64,000 nt of DNA from Tetrahymena thermophila SB210 (lineage: Eukaryota; Ciliophora; Oligohymenophorea; Hymenostomatida; Tetrahymenidae): the NCBI RefSeq assembly GCF_000189635.1, contig NW_002476575.1, positions 186,001 through 250,000 of the forward strand. Reading direction: 5' to 3'. Below the pieces are notes generated by a model. The model did no database searches. It saw nothing but the letters and a program-made list of their open reading frames with translations, and was not told where the DNA came from. The position numbers and the translations under genes were made by a program. Below are positions 63,665 to 64,000 of this stretch, in pieces. Every line of letters begins with the position of its first letter. Positions within the stretch are counted from its first letter, which is position 1.

Positions 63665-64000
63665 ATGAAGGTTGTTTTTTTTTTCTTAGCTTAATTATTT
63701 TTTGCCTTGATCTTAATTAATTTTACACAAAAATTAACATTTAATGTGTTAAATTTCTCCCAAAAAAGTCACTCAAATTAAAAAAATTTATTCAGCAAAG
63801 AAAAAAATTTTAAGATATAATAATTTGTCTTAAAAATTGCTAGTAATAGTTAATTTGTTAGTTAATTGAGCTTTTACTGCAAGATTTTTTAAAATTAATT
63901 ATTCTCTGATTTAAAATACAAAGAAATAAGAATAAGCATGCAATAATAAACAAATAAAGAAGGAAGGAATGAAATAAAAAGGGATGAGTTACATTGTACA
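63665..64000 (+). CDS. Possible secreted-protein gene running off the right edge
   Basis: ATG 63665 begins MKVVFFFLAQLFFALILINF, a good signal-peptide-like start, and the frame stays open (no TGA) to the window end, 112 codons. Later residues are Lys/Gln/Asn-rich and may include an intron. The stretch also serves as 5' flank of the divergent B-box/HTH gene. An AT-rich frame of this length can be chance; only the hydrophobic start argues for a gene. Confidence 0.3.

Noticed and set aside
1..64000. tRNA, rRNA, CRISPR array, telomeric GGGGTT repeats, chromosome breakage sequence
   Set aside because: Looked for by eye on both strands; none recognised. Structured RNAs without strong motifs could be missed.

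Overview
This is a ciliate nuclear window, most likely Tetrahymena (T. thermophila or a close relative). The DNA is extremely AT-rich. Long reading frames appear only when TAA and TAG are read as glutamine and TGA is the sole stop, and introns are short and AT-rich (GTAA...AG, mostly about 50-360 bp). The gene content fits too: tandem beta-helix/multi-TM surface proteins, H-type lectin and jacalin-like proteins, LRR-kinases with one repeat per exon, and very long Gln/Asn-rich proteins. Every CDS below was read with the ciliate code and joined at GT...AG introns by eye, so outer coordinates are firmer than some internal splice sites.

Layout. 1-18715 (+) holds a tandem pair of giant surface-type membrane proteins; the first lacks its 5' end at the window edge, the second is complete. 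19024-20513 (-) is an H-type lectin-like type I membrane protein. 21762-23873 (+) is a polytopic membrane protein. 24156-25088 (-) is a small secreted protein. 25306-29651 (-) is a coiled-coil protein with jacalin-like domains. 30337-33752 (-) is a kinase-like protein with leucine-rich repeats and an altered catalytic loop. 34463-36364 (-) is a secreted glycerophosphodiester phosphodiesterase and 36771-37382 (-) a YKT6-type SNARE. 38986-44043 (-) is an intronless 1,685-aa protein with an ANTH-like N-terminus. 44044-48862 is a long gene-poor stretch with relic coding fragments, C-rich motifs and an 18-G run. 48863-49904 (+) is a small multi-exon gene. 49985-57316 (+) is one large gene: Gln-rich duplicated exons, PH-like region, pseudokinase-like lobe, kinesin-light-chain-type TPRs. 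58723-60078 (-) is a beta-propeller-like protein. 60213-63381 (-) is a Gln/Asn-rich B-box plus helix-turn-helix protein. A possible secreted-protein gene starts at 63665 (+) and runs off the right edge.

No operon-like logic is expected or seen. Several products share the secretory/endocytic system (lectins, surface beta-helix proteins, GDPD, YKT6, ANTH protein), but nothing in the sequence shows that they work together. I do not see a clearly new biological system. The best leads are the near-identical 59-bp repeat with nearby foldback DNA (7.8-8.1 kb and 25.5 kb), the two genes with damaged kinase catalytic loops, a YKT6 homologue whose zero-layer arginine is replaced, and the relic/C-rich island at 45-48 kb.
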